64,000 nucleotides of DNA from Pseudoalteromonas espejiana DSM 9414. GTDB taxonomy: Bacteria; Pseudomonadota; Gammaproteobacteria; Enterobacterales; Alteromonadaceae. The notes beneath the pieces are model-generated. The model was not told the origin of the DNA. It made no database searches and saw only the letters and a list, made by a program, of their open reading frames with translations. The position numbers and the translations under genes are program-made. Each line of letters begins with the position of its first letter. Position 1 is the first letter of the stretch. This document shows positions 36,889 through 46,244 of this stretch, in pieces. The stretch is from assembly GCF_002221525.1 (NCBI RefSeq), contig NZ_CP011028.1:3297001-3361000 (forward strand), in the 5' to 3' direction.

Positions 36889-39405
36889 GTGGCAGAACAA
36901 CTGAAGTTGCTCATTCTAAACGCAAGTAGCGATGAACGTCATACTATCCGCGCCACTTTAGAGTATTTAAAAGTATTCGAATTTATTGAAGCCTCCGATA
37001 GCCAAGACGCCTTAACCATTTTAAAAAAACAATCAGTAAACGTCATTATTACCGGGCTAAGTGTAGGTAAAATAGACGGTTGGCGTTTTTCACGCATGAT
37101 TCGCTCTGGCTTACTCAGCACCCCAAAAAACACCCCTATTTTACTCATTCCGCCGATTTACTGTGAGCGAATTGCAGAAACCACAGCCCGTAGTTACGGA
37201 ATAGACGCTGTACTGCCATTTGAGCATCAAGATATGTTGCCGCAAGTGCTTGCTAATGTGCTCTCTACTCACTTAGAAAAAAGCAGCCGCCTCAATTTGC
37301 TACTTCTTGAGCCCATTCAGCAAAAAGCAGATGAAATAACTGAGCAACTTCAACTTAATTTTGCAATTACCCATGTTACTTCAAGTAAAAGTGCATTAAA
37401 CGCTTACAACCAACAGCAATTTGCTATTGTTTTACTTGATGCCACCGCTTCTCAGGCAGAGAGCTCAAGTGTACTTGTAGAAGAAATACTGCAACATAAT
37501 TCCAAGCAAGCCATTGTTACTATTATTGATAATAATGACGCCGACTATGCAGAACAGCTGCTTTTATCTGGCGTAACTGACTTTATAAGAGCGCCGTACG
37601 ACCCTTCATTTTTAAATAAAGTATGTGACCATGCTGCGCGCCGCGAAGACTTTATGGTGAGCTACGCTGAATTTGCGCATAAAGTAGAACAGTTAAGCAT
37701 TAGTGAAGTACGCTATAAAGAGCTTTTTTCGGCGCATCAACGTATTTTACTGCATTTAAATACCGTTGTTTTAGAGCTTGATCAGCTTGGAAAAATTAGA
37801 TTCATCAACCCAGCATGGGAAACCCTTAGCGGTTTTGGGGTTAAATCAACCTTACAGCAGTCTTTAGTTGATTACTGCTCTGATGAATGCAAAGAAAAGC
37901 TAAACGCCACTATTAACGATATTCTCAACGGCGGCATGCATCAGCAACAAGTAGAAATACAACTTAATCATAAAAACGGTAGTCAAATTTGGGTTGAATG
38001 CCGATTACAGCTAATAAAAAATAGCCGTAATAATGCCACTATTACTGCCACAATCGATAATATACATGAGCGTAAACAAGCTGAGTTTAAGCTACGCCAC
38101 TTAGCATTGCACGATACCCTTACCGGTTTACATAATCGATATTACTTTGACCAGCAGCTCAATAAAATTTGCCAAACTAAACACACCTATGATGATGTAG
38201 AGCATGCGCTTATTTATATCGATTTAGATCATTTTAAAATAATTAACGATAGTAAAGGTCATCAACAAGGCGATATTGTTTTAAAAGACGTTGCGCAACT
38301 GTTTGAAGCCAACATTAACGCCAAGCACTTAGTGTGCAGAATTGGTGGCGACGAATTTGCCGTTATTTTAAAAAACACCCAGTTACTTGATGCCCATCTC
38401 ATAGCTGAAAGCATTTGTAGCGCCGTTGAACAACACGAATTTAAGTCTGAAGAACAAACTTACTCGATTAGCTGCTCTATTGGTTTAACGCAAATTACCG
38501 CAAAAAACTGTGACCCAAATGAATGTTTAAAGCAGGCCGATATTTCTTTATACATTGCAAAAAGCTTAGGTCGCAATTTAGTACATTGTTATTCTAAAGA
38601 AGATGCGCAAAACAACACGCTGCAAACAGGCCTAGAGTGGGGGCATGAGATTAGACAAGCCCTTCAGCAAGATTCTATAGAGCTTCACTATCAACCTATT
38701 TGGGATTTTAAAGCAAATAAAGTCGCTTATTTTGAAGCGTTACTGCGATTAAAAGTAAATAATAAGCTCATTTTTCCAAATCAATTTATCCCTTCTTTAG
38801 AACTGCTAAATGATACATTTTTAATGGATCAGTGCGTTATACGTAATGCTATTGCAAGTGTTGCGAAGCACTCAGAGCTAAACCAAGTAGCCATTAACTT
38901 ATCGGCGCAGTCGTTTTTAGATGAGCGCTTACTGCCGCATATAGAATCAAGTTTAGAAAAATATCAAGTTCCGCCTACACGCATTATTTTTGAAATAACC
39001 GAGTCGGCCAGTGTTAACAATTTAAAAGCAACACGCAAAATGATAGAAAAGCTAAACAGTTTAGGCTGTCATTTTTCTATTGATGATTTTGGCACTGGAT
39101 TTAGTACCTTTAACTACTTAAAACAACTACCTGCGCAGCATGTGAAAATAGATGGCTCGTTTGTTCGTGACATGATTAATGACCCCATTGACCTTGCACT
39201 TGTTAAGGCAATTAATGATATAAGCCGCTCCCTTGATAAAAGTTCAGTTGCTGAGTACGTTGAAAGCGAAGAGATATTTTTTGCTTTAAAAGATATAGGT
39301 GTCGACTACGGACAAGGCTATTTTATTGCAAGGCCAGTGCCTGTAGAAAAGGTAAAACCTGCCCTTGAAATTATTTATCAAAAGAAACCTTTTAGCCAAC
39401 AATAG
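36889..39405 (+). CDS. REC-REC-PAS-GGDEF-EAL c-di-GMP protein
   Basis: 838 residues from a GTG at 36889. Two receiver-type domains (~5-125 and ~135-260), a PAS domain (~280-400), GGDEF (~405-565) and EAL (~585-830). The first receiver reads VNVIITGLSVGKIDGW, so the phospho-acceptor Asp is missing; the second keeps an Asp in FAIVLLDATAS. GGDEF is intact (CRIGGDEFAVIL). The EAL residues are kept: FEALLRL, INLSAQSF, EITESAS, IDDFGTGFS, VKIDGSF and AEYVES, with AEYVE in place of AEGIE. It could both make and break c-di-GMP. No membrane segment. Divergent from queA. Confidence 0.9.
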   Translation: MAEQLKLLILNASSDERHTIRATLEYLKVFEFIEASDSQDALTILKKQSVNVIITGLSVGKIDGWRFSRMIRSGLLSTPKNTPILLIPPIYCERIAETTARSYGIDAVLPFEHQDMLPQVLANVLSTHLEKSSRLNLLLLEPIQQKADEITEQLQLNFAITHVTSSKSALNAYNQQQFAIVLLDATASQAESSSVLVEEILQHNSKQAIVTIIDNNDADYAEQLLLSGVTDFIRAPYDPSFLNKVCDHAARREDFMVSYAEFAHKVEQLSISEVRYKELFSAHQRILLHLNTVVLELDQLGKIRFINPAWETLSGFGVKSTLQQSLVDYCSDECKEKLNATINDILNGGMHQQQVEIQLNHKNGSQIWVECRLQLIKNSRNNATITATIDNIHERKQAEFKLRHLALHDTLTGLHNRYYFDQQLNKICQTKHTYDDVEHALIYIDLDHFKIINDSKGHQQGDIVLKDVAQLFEANINAKHLVCRIGGDEFAVILKNTQLLDAHLIAESICSAVEQHEFKSEEQTYSISCSIGLTQITAKNCDPNECLKQADISLYIAKSLGRNLVHCYSKEDAQNNTLQTGLEWGHEIRQALQQDSIELHYQPIWDFKANKVAYFEALLRLKVNNKLIFPNQFIPSLELLNDTFLMDQCVIRNAIASVAKHSELNQVAINLSAQSFLDERLLPHIESSLEKYQVPPTRIIFEITESASVNNLKATRKMIEKLNSLGCHFSIDDFGTGFSTFNYLKQLPAQHVKIDGSFVRDMINDPIDLALVKAINDISRSLDKSSVAEYVESEEIFFALKDIGVDYGQGYFIARPVPVEKVKPALEIIYQKKPFSQQ

Positions 39406-39609
39406 CCTAGCGCTAGCTAAACATTTTTAAACAGTTTTAAGCATTTTATTACTATCTTTATTGCCCTTCTTGCCTATACTTTAGTCACTACTTAGTTAAT
39501 GTCGTGTTATTTTGATGATTTAACAGTAAAAACATGACATTACCTATAAGCATACATGACCAGTAAATAAAGAGAGTTTGTAAACTGGTTTAGGTTTAAG
39601 GAGAAAGGT

Positions 39610-39822
39610 ATGGCGCAGTTAATTATTTTGCTATTAGTAATTCACTTTATAATTGCTTATCAGTGCTACCGATATGCACAGTTAAAGGGGTATCCTGTGG
39701 GTGTATTTAGTATTTTAGGCTTAGTCCCTTACTTTAACTTAGTGGTCTGGATTTACTTACTTTTTCTTCCTGAGCTTGAACCATTTGAAAGCCAAACGCA
39801 TAGTAAACAGCAGCCCTTATAG
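39610..39822 (+). CDS. Small membrane protein of unknown function
   Basis: 70 residues: a hydrophobic helix (~3-20), a short polar turn, a second hydrophobic stretch (~29-55) and a polar tail. AAGGAGAAAGGT directly before the ATG is one of the strongest ribosome sites in the window, which supports real translation. I do not recognise the family. Its stop codon lies inside the terminator hairpin at 39805-39832. It is 205 bases after the REC-REC-PAS-GGDEF-EAL gene. Confidence 0.75.
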   Translation: MAQLIILLLVIHFIIAYQCYRYAQLKGYPVGVFSILGLVPYFNLVVWIYLLFLPELEPFESQTHSKQQPL

Positions 39823-39837
39823 GCTGCTGTTTTGTTA
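39805..39837. terminator. Terminator overlapping the end of the 70-residue gene
   Basis: Perfect 11-bp stem AAACAGCAGCC (39805-39815) / GGCTGCTGTTT (39822-39832) with a 6-base loop. The upstream arm is coding sequence and the stop TAG (39820-39822) lies in the loop and first paired base. It also lies just past the stop of the convergent oxyR-like gene. Confidence 0.88.
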
Positions 39838-39838
39838 T

Positions 39839-40759
39839 TTATTCAGTAAAATTTAAACTGCACTGTCGATTCAAAAACACTTCTAGTTGCTGACTAAACA
39901 ATTTAAAGTCACGAATGCGCCCAGTGGTTTTACGCCACAATATACCAATATCTCGATAAGCATCACCTTGCGATGGCGTTGCAATCATATCTTTGTTTTC
40001 AAGTATGCCTGCGTTGATTGCCATTTGTGGTAAAAACGTCACACCTAACTGATGCTCCACCATACTCAGTAACGTGTGTAGGCTTGCGGCCTCAAACGGG
40101 TTTATGCAGCTTGAACGGTTCAAATGGCATGCACTAAGTGCATGGCCTGTCATACAGTGTTCTCGTTCTAATAGAAACACACTGGCGTCGGGCAATAGGT
40201 TAAAATCCTCTACGCCTTTTGCTGGGCTGTAGTCTTTATGATGCACTAAGCTGAAGTGATCTTTAGCAAGTACCTGTGTATGAAACCTTTCGGTTTGATA
40301 AGGCAGCGCTAACAACGCTAAGTCAATTTGTCCATGCTCAAGCTTATCGAGTAGCTTGTCGCTGGTATCCTCAACAAGTACCAACTCTAAATCGCAAAAA
40401 GTTTGCTTACAAAAGTGATACAAAGGCGCAGCTATAAAGCTTGCAATAGTAGGAATTACCCCGACTACTAACTTACCACTAAGCGGTGTTAAAAAGCTTT
40501 TAGTTAGCTCTTTTAGGCTAATTGTATCATTTATAATTTTACGAGAGCGCTCTACCACCTCCTCACCAATACTAGTGAACATAAGGCTACGGTTTTCTCG
40601 CTCGATAAGTTGACAACCCAGCGTTTCCTCAAGATTTTGAATTGCACTACTTAAGGTAGACTGCCCTATAAAGCAGGCACTGGCTGCACGGCCAAAATGC
40701 TGGTGTTGATGCACAGCTAATAAATATTGCAGCTGCTTAATACTTGGAAGATTGGTCAT
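39839..40759 (-). CDS. oxyR: OxyR-type LysR regulator
   Basis: 306 residues from the ATG at 40759 (GGAAAG upstream), close to E. coli OxyR (305); an in-frame extension to 40792 is rejected. A LysR helix-turn-helix is at the N-terminus. The effector domain holds two cysteines eight residues apart in EREHCMTGHALSAC, aligned with the redox pair C199/C208 of E. coli OxyR (GHCLRDQALGFC). This supports a peroxide-sensing activator. No catalase or peroxiredoxin gene is next to it; the pit operon precedes it but ends in a terminator. Confidence 0.88.
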   Translation of the reverse strand: MTNLPSIKQLQYLLAVHQHQHFGRAASACFIGQSTLSSAIQNLEETLGCQLIERENRSLMFTSIGEEVVERSRKIINDTISLKELTKSFLTPLSGKLVVGVIPTIASFIAAPLYHFCKQTFCDLELVLVEDTSDKLLDKLEHGQIDLALLALPYQTERFHTQVLAKDHFSLVHHKDYSPAKGVEDFNLLPDASVFLLEREHCMTGHALSACHLNRSSCINPFEAASLHTLLSMVEHQLGVTFLPQMAINAGILENKDMIATPSQGDAYRDIGILWRKTTGRIRDFKLFSQQLEVFLNRQCSLNFTE

Positions 40760-40778
40760 TTTTTCTTTCCACAAATAA

Positions 40779-40811
40779 AAAGACCCCAACACCTAGGGCG
40801 TTGAGATCTTT
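40779..40811 (-). terminator. Terminator after pit
   Basis: On the minus strand a 12-bp RNA stem with two G-U pairs (40811-40800 with 40790-40779) and a 9-base loop is followed by a U-run. It separates the phosphate transporter gene from oxyR. Confidence 0.85.
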
Positions 40812-40842
40812 TCAAGCTAAAAGTCTTTGAGTACTTTTTTTA

Positions 40843-42111
40843 TTAAACCCCAAACGCGGTTCTTAGTACGTAGAAAATAACAATAGCAAGGGCAGCGCCA
40901 ACTGGCAACGTTATTACCCAAGAAACTACAATGTTTCTGATAACGCCCATGTTAAGTGCGCCAATACCACGTGCCATACCTACACCTAACACGGCACCCA
41001 CTAAGGTTTGTGTAGTAGAGATTGGCATACCAGTACCTGATGCAATAACAACGGTAGACGCAGCAGCTAATTCGGCAGCAAAACCACGGCTTGGTGTTAA
41101 ATGCGTAATGCCTTCACCAATGGTTTTAATTACTTTTTTACCCAAAATAGCTAGGCCAGCAACAATACCAAAACCGCCTAGAGGTAATATCCACCATGCA
41201 ATAGCTGCTTTCTTAGCAATTTCACCATTGCTTTCAACAATGTTCACAACAGCTGCTAATGGACCAATTGCATTAGCTACATCGTTTGAGCCGTGCGCAA
41301 ATGCCATACAACAAGCTGTTAATACCATTAATACCGCAAATACTTTTTCTACGTTATTAAATTGCATTTGTTTATCGGCTTTAGGGTCGATATTTAAACG
41401 TGAAATCGCAATTTTACCAATAATAGCCACAAGCACAGCAATCGCGATTGCGATTAAGTAGCCTTCGGTAGCACCTAGGTTAATACCAATATGCTTTAAG
41501 CCTTTTTTAATAGTCACAAGCGCCATAATAAAGCCCGCTAAACCCATGTACAGAGGCACAAAGCGTTTTGCGTTTTTAAGAGGCGCATCGGTATCAAAAA
41601 TCAGCTTTTGTGCACTCATAAAAATTAAGTACGCAATAAAGCCAGATATAGCTGGGGTTATGATCCAGCTACCAACAATACCACCTACTTTATTCCATTG
41701 AATTGCTTCTGTACCTACTGCTACTAGTGCAAAACCAATAATTGCACCAATGATTGAGTGGGTAGTTGAAACAGGCCAACCTAAAAATGAAGCAATTAAT
41801 AGCCAAGAACCCGCTGCAAATAATGCAGAGATCATACCTAAAACCATTAAATCAGGGAGTGCAGCAAAAGGTGCTGCATCAATAATTCCTTTACGAATTG
41901 TTGATGTAACTTCACCACCTGCTAAATAAGCACCTGCAAACTCAAAAATCATCGCAATTAAAATTGCTTGTTTAATTGTTAGTGCTTTAGAACCTACTGA
42001 AGTACCCATCGCATTAGCAACGTCGTTCGCGCCAATACCATAAGCCATAAAAAAGCCGACTGCTGCGGCAATTAAAATTAATACCGTGCCGTAAGATGCA
42101 ATGATATCCAT
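40843..42111 (-). CDS. pitA: Low-affinity inorganic phosphate transporter (Pit family)
   Basis: 422 residues with about ten membrane helices and the two PiT signature repeats: GANDVANAMGTSVGSKALT in the first half and HGSNDVANAIGPLAAV in the second. Proton- or sodium-driven phosphate (metal-phosphate) symporter of the inner membrane. It is 39 bases downstream of the DUF47 gene, the usual pairing for this branch. Confidence 0.95.
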   Translation of the reverse strand: MDIIASYGTVLILIAAAVGFFMAYGIGANDVANAMGTSVGSKALTIKQAILIAMIFEFAGAYLAGGEVTSTIRKGIIDAAPFAALPDLMVLGMISALFAAGSWLLIASFLGWPVSTTHSIIGAIIGFALVAVGTEAIQWNKVGGIVGSWIITPAISGFIAYLIFMSAQKLIFDTDAPLKNAKRFVPLYMGLAGFIMALVTIKKGLKHIGINLGATEGYLIAIAIAVLVAIIGKIAISRLNIDPKADKQMQFNNVEKVFAVLMVLTACCMAFAHGSNDVANAIGPLAAVVNIVESNGEIAKKAAIAWWILPLGGFGIVAGLAILGKKVIKTIGEGITHLTPSRGFAAELAAASTVVIASGTGMPISTTQTLVGAVLGVGMARGIGALNMGVIRNIVVSWVITLPVGAALAIVIFYVLRTAFGV

Positions 42112-42150
42112 TGTGTAACCTTAATCTTTCGTTTTTGAACTGATTTTAAA

Positions 42151-42828
42151 TTAACGAGCTAGCATCAGCTCAAGACGTGATCCTACGCGCTCTGCAATAT
42201 CTGCAAGTTCACCAACCCATTCAATGATTTTATATAAAAACATAACATCAATTGGGTTTAGCTCACTTTCTACATCACGTAGTTGGCGGCGTACCTTTAT
42301 TTGCATATCATCCGTGTCTTGTTCTATGGCATCCAATTCTACGAGCATTTTTTCTACTAAAGTCACTTCGCGACCTTTAAAGCCCGTTTCTAGCAATTCT
42401 TCTAGCTCATTAATTGCTTTAGATGCTTGTTTAGTTGCATCTACACAGCGAGTTAAATAAGCTAAAAAGTCTGTTTGCATTACTTTAGGAATGGTCATTT
42501 CACGACCAATCACTCGTCCTGCAATATCTTTTGCTTTATTAGCAATTTTATCTTGTTGAGTTACTAATTCGAGCAGATCTGTACGCTCTACCGGCATGAA
42601 TAAACCACGCGGTAGTTGTAAGCGTATATCTCTTTTCATATCATCAGCTTCACGCTCTAAATTACGAATGGTTATGCGTAGCTCTTCAGCTTGCTGCCAC
42701 TCTTCTTTAAATACGTGATTAAAAAAAGGTATCAAGGCTTTACTAGCTTGATGCACTTTATTGATGTGTTCTTCCATTGGTTTGATAGGAGATTTTGCAA
42801 ATACTCCTAGAAACGCGTTTGTAGGCAT
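42151..42828 (-). CDS. DUF47/PhoU-like protein, Pit accessory
   Basis: 225 residues from the ATG at 42828 (AGGG upstream; a TTG at 42846 is rejected). All-helical DUF47 (TIGR00153) protein related to PhoU: VMPTNAFLGVFAKSPIKPMEEH, READDMKRDIRLQLPRGLFMPVERTDLLELV, ERVGSRLELMLAR. Members sit next to Pit transporters and probably tune their activity. Upstream lies phoU, with a hairpin in between. Confidence 0.92.
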   Translation of the reverse strand: MPTNAFLGVFAKSPIKPMEEHINKVHQASKALIPFFNHVFKEEWQQAEELRITIRNLEREADDMKRDIRLQLPRGLFMPVERTDLLELVTQQDKIANKAKDIAGRVIGREMTIPKVMQTDFLAYLTRCVDATKQASKAINELEELLETGFKGREVTLVEKMLVELDAIEQDTDDMQIKVRRQLRDVESELNPIDVMFLYKIIEWVGELADIAERVGSRLELMLAR

Positions 42829-42929
42829 AACTGACCCTTTAATCAAATTGATATGCTTTGCAGCATTAATTTTACAGTATTAACCACGATTGTGAACGCT
42901 TTTTATTATTTCACCGTGGCTTACAATGC

Positions 42930-42954
42930 ATAAAGCGGCACTCAGCCGCTTTAG
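42930..42954. terminator. Hairpin after phoU
   Basis: Stem AAAGCGGC (42932-42939) / GCCGCTTT (42945-42952) with a 5-base loop, just past the phoU stop. The minus-strand T-run is weak; partial termination is possible. Confidence 0.65.
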
Positions 42955-42978
42955 TAAAAAAGAATGATAGGTAAAATC

Positions 42979-43680
42979 TTATAGCGATTTTTCTATATCT
43001 TCTTGAGATGTATGACGAATATCTTTGCCGTTAACAAAATAAATGATGTATTCAGCGATATTCTGGCAACGGTCGCCAATACGCTCTAATGAGCGTACAG
43101 ACCACACTAAATCCATAATTTTAGGAATTGAGCGTGGATCTTCCATCATGTAAGTCATAATTTGACGTGTGATTGCTTCATATTCACGGTCAACTTTTGC
43201 ATCTTCTTTATGTACTTCAAAAGCGCGTTGCACATCCATACGCGCAAATGCATCAAGTACGTCATGTAGCATTTTTAAAACTTGGCGACCCATGTTTTCA
43301 ATATTCACTAATAAATCTTGCTGATCTTTAGTAAATGAATCCAAAGCTACTTTAGCAATGCGCTCTGCTTCATCGCCAATGCGCTCTAAATCTGCAATCG
43401 TTTTTGCAATGGCCACTACCAAGCGTAAATCACTTGCCGCAGGCTGACGACGCGCAATAATGCGCGTACATTCATCATCAATGCTCACTTCCATTGCATT
43501 AACTTTGTAATCGTTCTGACGTACTTTTTGTGCTAGTTCAGCATCGTTACGGCTTACTGCATCAAGTGCACTGCTTAGCTGCTGCTCAACTAAGCCACCC
43601 ATGCTAAGTACATGGTTACGAACATTTTCTAGCTCTTGGTTAAAGCGCCCAGAAATATGCTTATTTATATTATGTTCCAT
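42979..43680 (-). CDS. phoU: Phosphate signalling protein PhoU
   Basis: 233 residues with two three-helix PhoU repeats, each holding an acidic metal-cluster motif (DLRLVVAIAKTIADLERIGDEAERIAK and SVRSLERIGDRCQNIAEYIIYFV). It links the Pst transporter to the PhoR kinase and represses the Pho regulon when phosphate is plentiful. Last gene of the pstC-pstA-pstB-phoU transcript. Confidence 0.97.
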   Translation of the reverse strand: MEHNINKHISGRFNQELENVRNHVLSMGGLVEQQLSSALDAVSRNDAELAQKVRQNDYKVNAMEVSIDDECTRIIARRQPAASDLRLVVAIAKTIADLERIGDEAERIAKVALDSFTKDQQDLLVNIENMGRQVLKMLHDVLDAFARMDVQRAFEVHKEDAKVDREYEAITRQIMTYMMEDPRSIPKIMDLVWSVRSLERIGDRCQNIAEYIIYFVNGKDIRHTSQEDIEKSL

Positions 43681-43725
43681 AATTACCTTCTCTTAAATTC
43701 GTTTACAACACTAAAACGTATACGA

Positions 43726-44553
43726 CTAGCCGTAACGGCCTGTAATGTAGTCTTCCGTTTTCTTTTTGCTTGGCGTTGTAAATAAGGTATTTGTGTCTGA
43801 GTATTCAATCAACTCACCCATGTACATAAAGGCCGTTTGATCAGATACACGCGCTGCTTGTTGCATGTTGTGCGTAACAATTACTACGGTAAATTTGTTC
43901 TTTAAATCGTTAATTAGCTCTTCAATAACCAAAGTAGAAATTGGGTCAAGTGCCGATGTTGGTTCATCAAGTAATAGTACTTCAGGTTCAATCGCAATTG
44001 AACGGGCAATAACTAAACGTTGTTGCTGACCACCAGATAAGCCAAATGCACTATCGTGCAATCTGTCTTTTACTTCATCCCAAAGCGCAGCACCACGAAG
44101 TGATTGCTCTACTACTTCGTCTAACTTACGCTTTTCTTTAATACCTTGTAAGCGTAGGCCATAAACCACATTTTCATAAATTGATTTGGGAAATGGGTTG
44201 GGACGCTGAAACACCATACCCACGTTACGACGAAGCGCGGCTACATCTACACTTTTATCGTAAATGTTTTGCCCGTGAAGCAAGATTTCACCTTCAATAC
44301 GACACACATCAACTAAATCGTTCATGCGGTTAATACAACGCAATAGCGTTGATTTACCACAACCCGATGGACCGATAAACGCCGTTACCTGGCCTTTTGG
44401 GATGTTCATATTAACGTTACTTAATGCTTGCTTTTCACCATAGTAAAGATCAAGGTCCTTAATCTCTAACGCTTTTTGGTCATCAGTTAAGTTTTCTAAG
44501 TCTAACTTCAAGCTTTTGTTGGCTTGGTTTACTTGTGGAGCGACTGTAATCAT
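43726..44553 (-). CDS. pstB: Phosphate ABC transporter ATPase PstB
   Basis: 275 residues. Walker [14 protein letters not shown]-loop VFQRPNPFP (PstB-specific), signature LSGGQQQRL, Walker [13 protein letters not shown] and H-loop [11 protein letters not shown] are all visible. The N-terminal ~25 residues are longer than in E. coli. Energises phosphate import through PstCA. Confidence 0.98.
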   Translation of the reverse strand: MITVAPQVNQANKSLKLDLENLTDDQKALEIKDLDLYYGEKQALSNVNMNIPKGQVTAFIGPSGCGKSTLLRCINRMNDLVDVCRIEGEILLHGQNIYDKSVDVAALRRNVGMVFQRPNPFPKSIYENVVYGLRLQGIKEKRKLDEVVEQSLRGAALWDEVKDRLHDSAFGLSGGQQQRLVIARSIAIEPEVLLLDEPTSALDPISTLVIEELINDLKNKFTVVIVTHNMQQAARVSDQTAFMYMGELIEYSDTNTLFTTPSKKKTEDYITGRYG

Positions 44554-44579
44554 GTTTGTTACCTATAATTCTTTACTAA

Positions 44580-46229
44580 TTAGTGTTCAAGCGATCTGAA
44601 TTTTTCACGTAAATGGTTACGTATGCCTATCGCTGTTATGTTGAGGGTAATAATCACCGACACTAATAAGAAGGCCGTTGCGTATACCAGCGGGCGTGCC
44701 GCTTCAACATTAGGGCTTTGAAAGCCCACATCATAAATATGAAAGCCTAAGTGCATAAACTTTCTATCTAAGTGAAAATAAGGGAAGTTGCCATCAAGTG
44801 GTAACGTAGGGGCCATTTTTACAACACCTACAAGCATTAACGGCGCAACTTCACCGGCCGCACGAGCAACAGCAAGTATTAAACCTGTCATAATTGCTGG
44901 GCTTGCCATAGGAATAATAATACGCCATAAGGTTTCAACCTTGGTTGCACCAAGCGCTAATGAACCATCACGCACTGTACTAGGAATACGCGATAAACCT
45001 TCCTCGGTTGATACAATAACCACCGGTAATGTAAGAATAGCTAATGTAAGCGCAGACCACATAACACCCGGCGTACCAAATACTGGCGTTGGCGCAGCTT
45101 CTGGGTAAAATAATTGGTCAAGGCTTCCACCTAGCATGTATACAAAAAAGCCTAAGCCAAATACACCGTATACAATAGACGGTACACCAGCAAGGTTAAT
45201 TACCGCTATACGAATCATTTTAGTTACTGCGTTTTTAGCTGCGTACTCATGTAAGTATATTGCGGCTACTACGCCAAATGGAGTCACAATAACCGCCATT
45301 AACATAACCATAAATACAGTACCAAATATAGCTGGGAATACGCCGCCTTCGGTGTTTGCTTCACGTGGGTCGTCTGAAATAAACTTACCAAGCTGCACAA
45401 AGTAATGACCTAGCTTTGAGAAAAAGCCCATGTCATTCGGTAACCAAAAATCAAGTACCTGATAAAGTGGAATTGTTACCACTTCACCGCGCATGTCTTT
45501 AACTAATACTTGGTCGCGCTTCGCTTGCTTGCGCAAAGCAAATAGCTCTTTTTCAAGTACTGCGTATTCACTACGTAACTGGGCACGTGCATTTGCAAGC
45601 TCAGCAACACGTTCATCAGTTAGCTCATCATCAAGTAAGTACGCTTTTTCTTGTAAGCGTAAACGCTCAAGCTCGTAGTTAATATGACCAATATCGCCAT
45701 TTTGTAAGTCTAGCGCTTCATCGTTTAAGTCAACCGCACGCTCGACTAGCTCATACAAGGTTTCTATTTTATTACCAGTGACTGGCTCGCCGTCTTTAAT
45801 TACGCCTTCAATGTAACCGTAAAAGTTACCGTTTTTACTACGCTCAAATACAGCCAATGTAGCCGGCGTTGTTTGCGTTTTAATATCGGTTTCAAGTATC
45901 CAACGAAAATCTAGGTCTACGTATTCACGGTTACCCGTTTTAATAAGTAAACGCTCAACTTCTTCTTTATTAAAGTCAGAAACATCTATGCCTGTCGCGG
46001 CTAAACGTGCTGTAGGCACTAGCTCACGGTCATAAACTTCACCAATAATAGTTTGTTTTGAAATAGACCCTTCAAGCTCAAATTGAACTACTTCCGATGC
46101 CCAGAAAAAGCTTAATCCTTTCCAAGCTATCATTGCTAATAAACCTAGAACTGAGATTAAGCTGATGCTCACTGCACCACCTGTCATCCAAATCCAGGGA
46201 GAACCAGACTTAAACCACTGCTTTACCAT
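44580..46229 (-). CDS. pstA: Phosphate ABC transporter permease PstA, enlarged
   Basis: 549 residues from the ATG at 46229 (GGAG nine bases upstream; a GTG at 46244 is possible but abuts the pstC stop). The family norm is ~290. The permease core occupies only residues ~295-549 (GGVFPAIFGTVFMVMLM to the end, with the EAA loop DGSLALGATKVETLWRII). The first ~290 residues are a membrane helix (~12-35) and a large domain with a charged, coiled-coil-like stretch (~175-245). This large type occurs in several marine gammaproteobacteria. Confidence 0.93.
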   Translation of the reverse strand: MVKQWFKSGSPWIWMTGGAVSISLISVLGLLAMIAWKGLSFFWASEVVQFELEGSISKQTIIGEVYDRELVPTARLAATGIDVSDFNKEEVERLLIKTGNREYVDLDFRWILETDIKTQTTPATLAVFERSKNGNFYGYIEGVIKDGEPVTGNKIETLYELVERAVDLNDEALDLQNGDIGHINYELERLRLQEKAYLLDDELTDERVAELANARAQLRSEYAVLEKELFALRKQAKRDQVLVKDMRGEVVTIPLYQVLDFWLPNDMGFFSKLGHYFVQLGKFISDDPREANTEGGVFPAIFGTVFMVMLMAVIVTPFGVVAAIYLHEYAAKNAVTKMIRIAVINLAGVPSIVYGVFGLGFFVYMLGGSLDQLFYPEAAPTPVFGTPGVMWSALTLAILTLPVVIVSTEEGLSRIPSTVRDGSLALGATKVETLWRIIIPMASPAIMTGLILAVARAAGEVAPLMLVGVVKMAPTLPLDGNFPYFHLDRKFMHLGFHIYDVGFQSPNVEAARPLVYATAFLLVSVIITLNITAIGIRNHLREKFRSLEH

Positions 46230-46244
46230 GTCGTGTCTCTCCAC

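Noticed and set aside
40931..41461. 176-residue open frame on the plus strand inside the pit gene
   Set aside because: It lies fully antisense to a strongly conserved transporter gene, has low-complexity Ala/Pro/Thr composition and no ribosome site; it mirrors the codon bias of pit.
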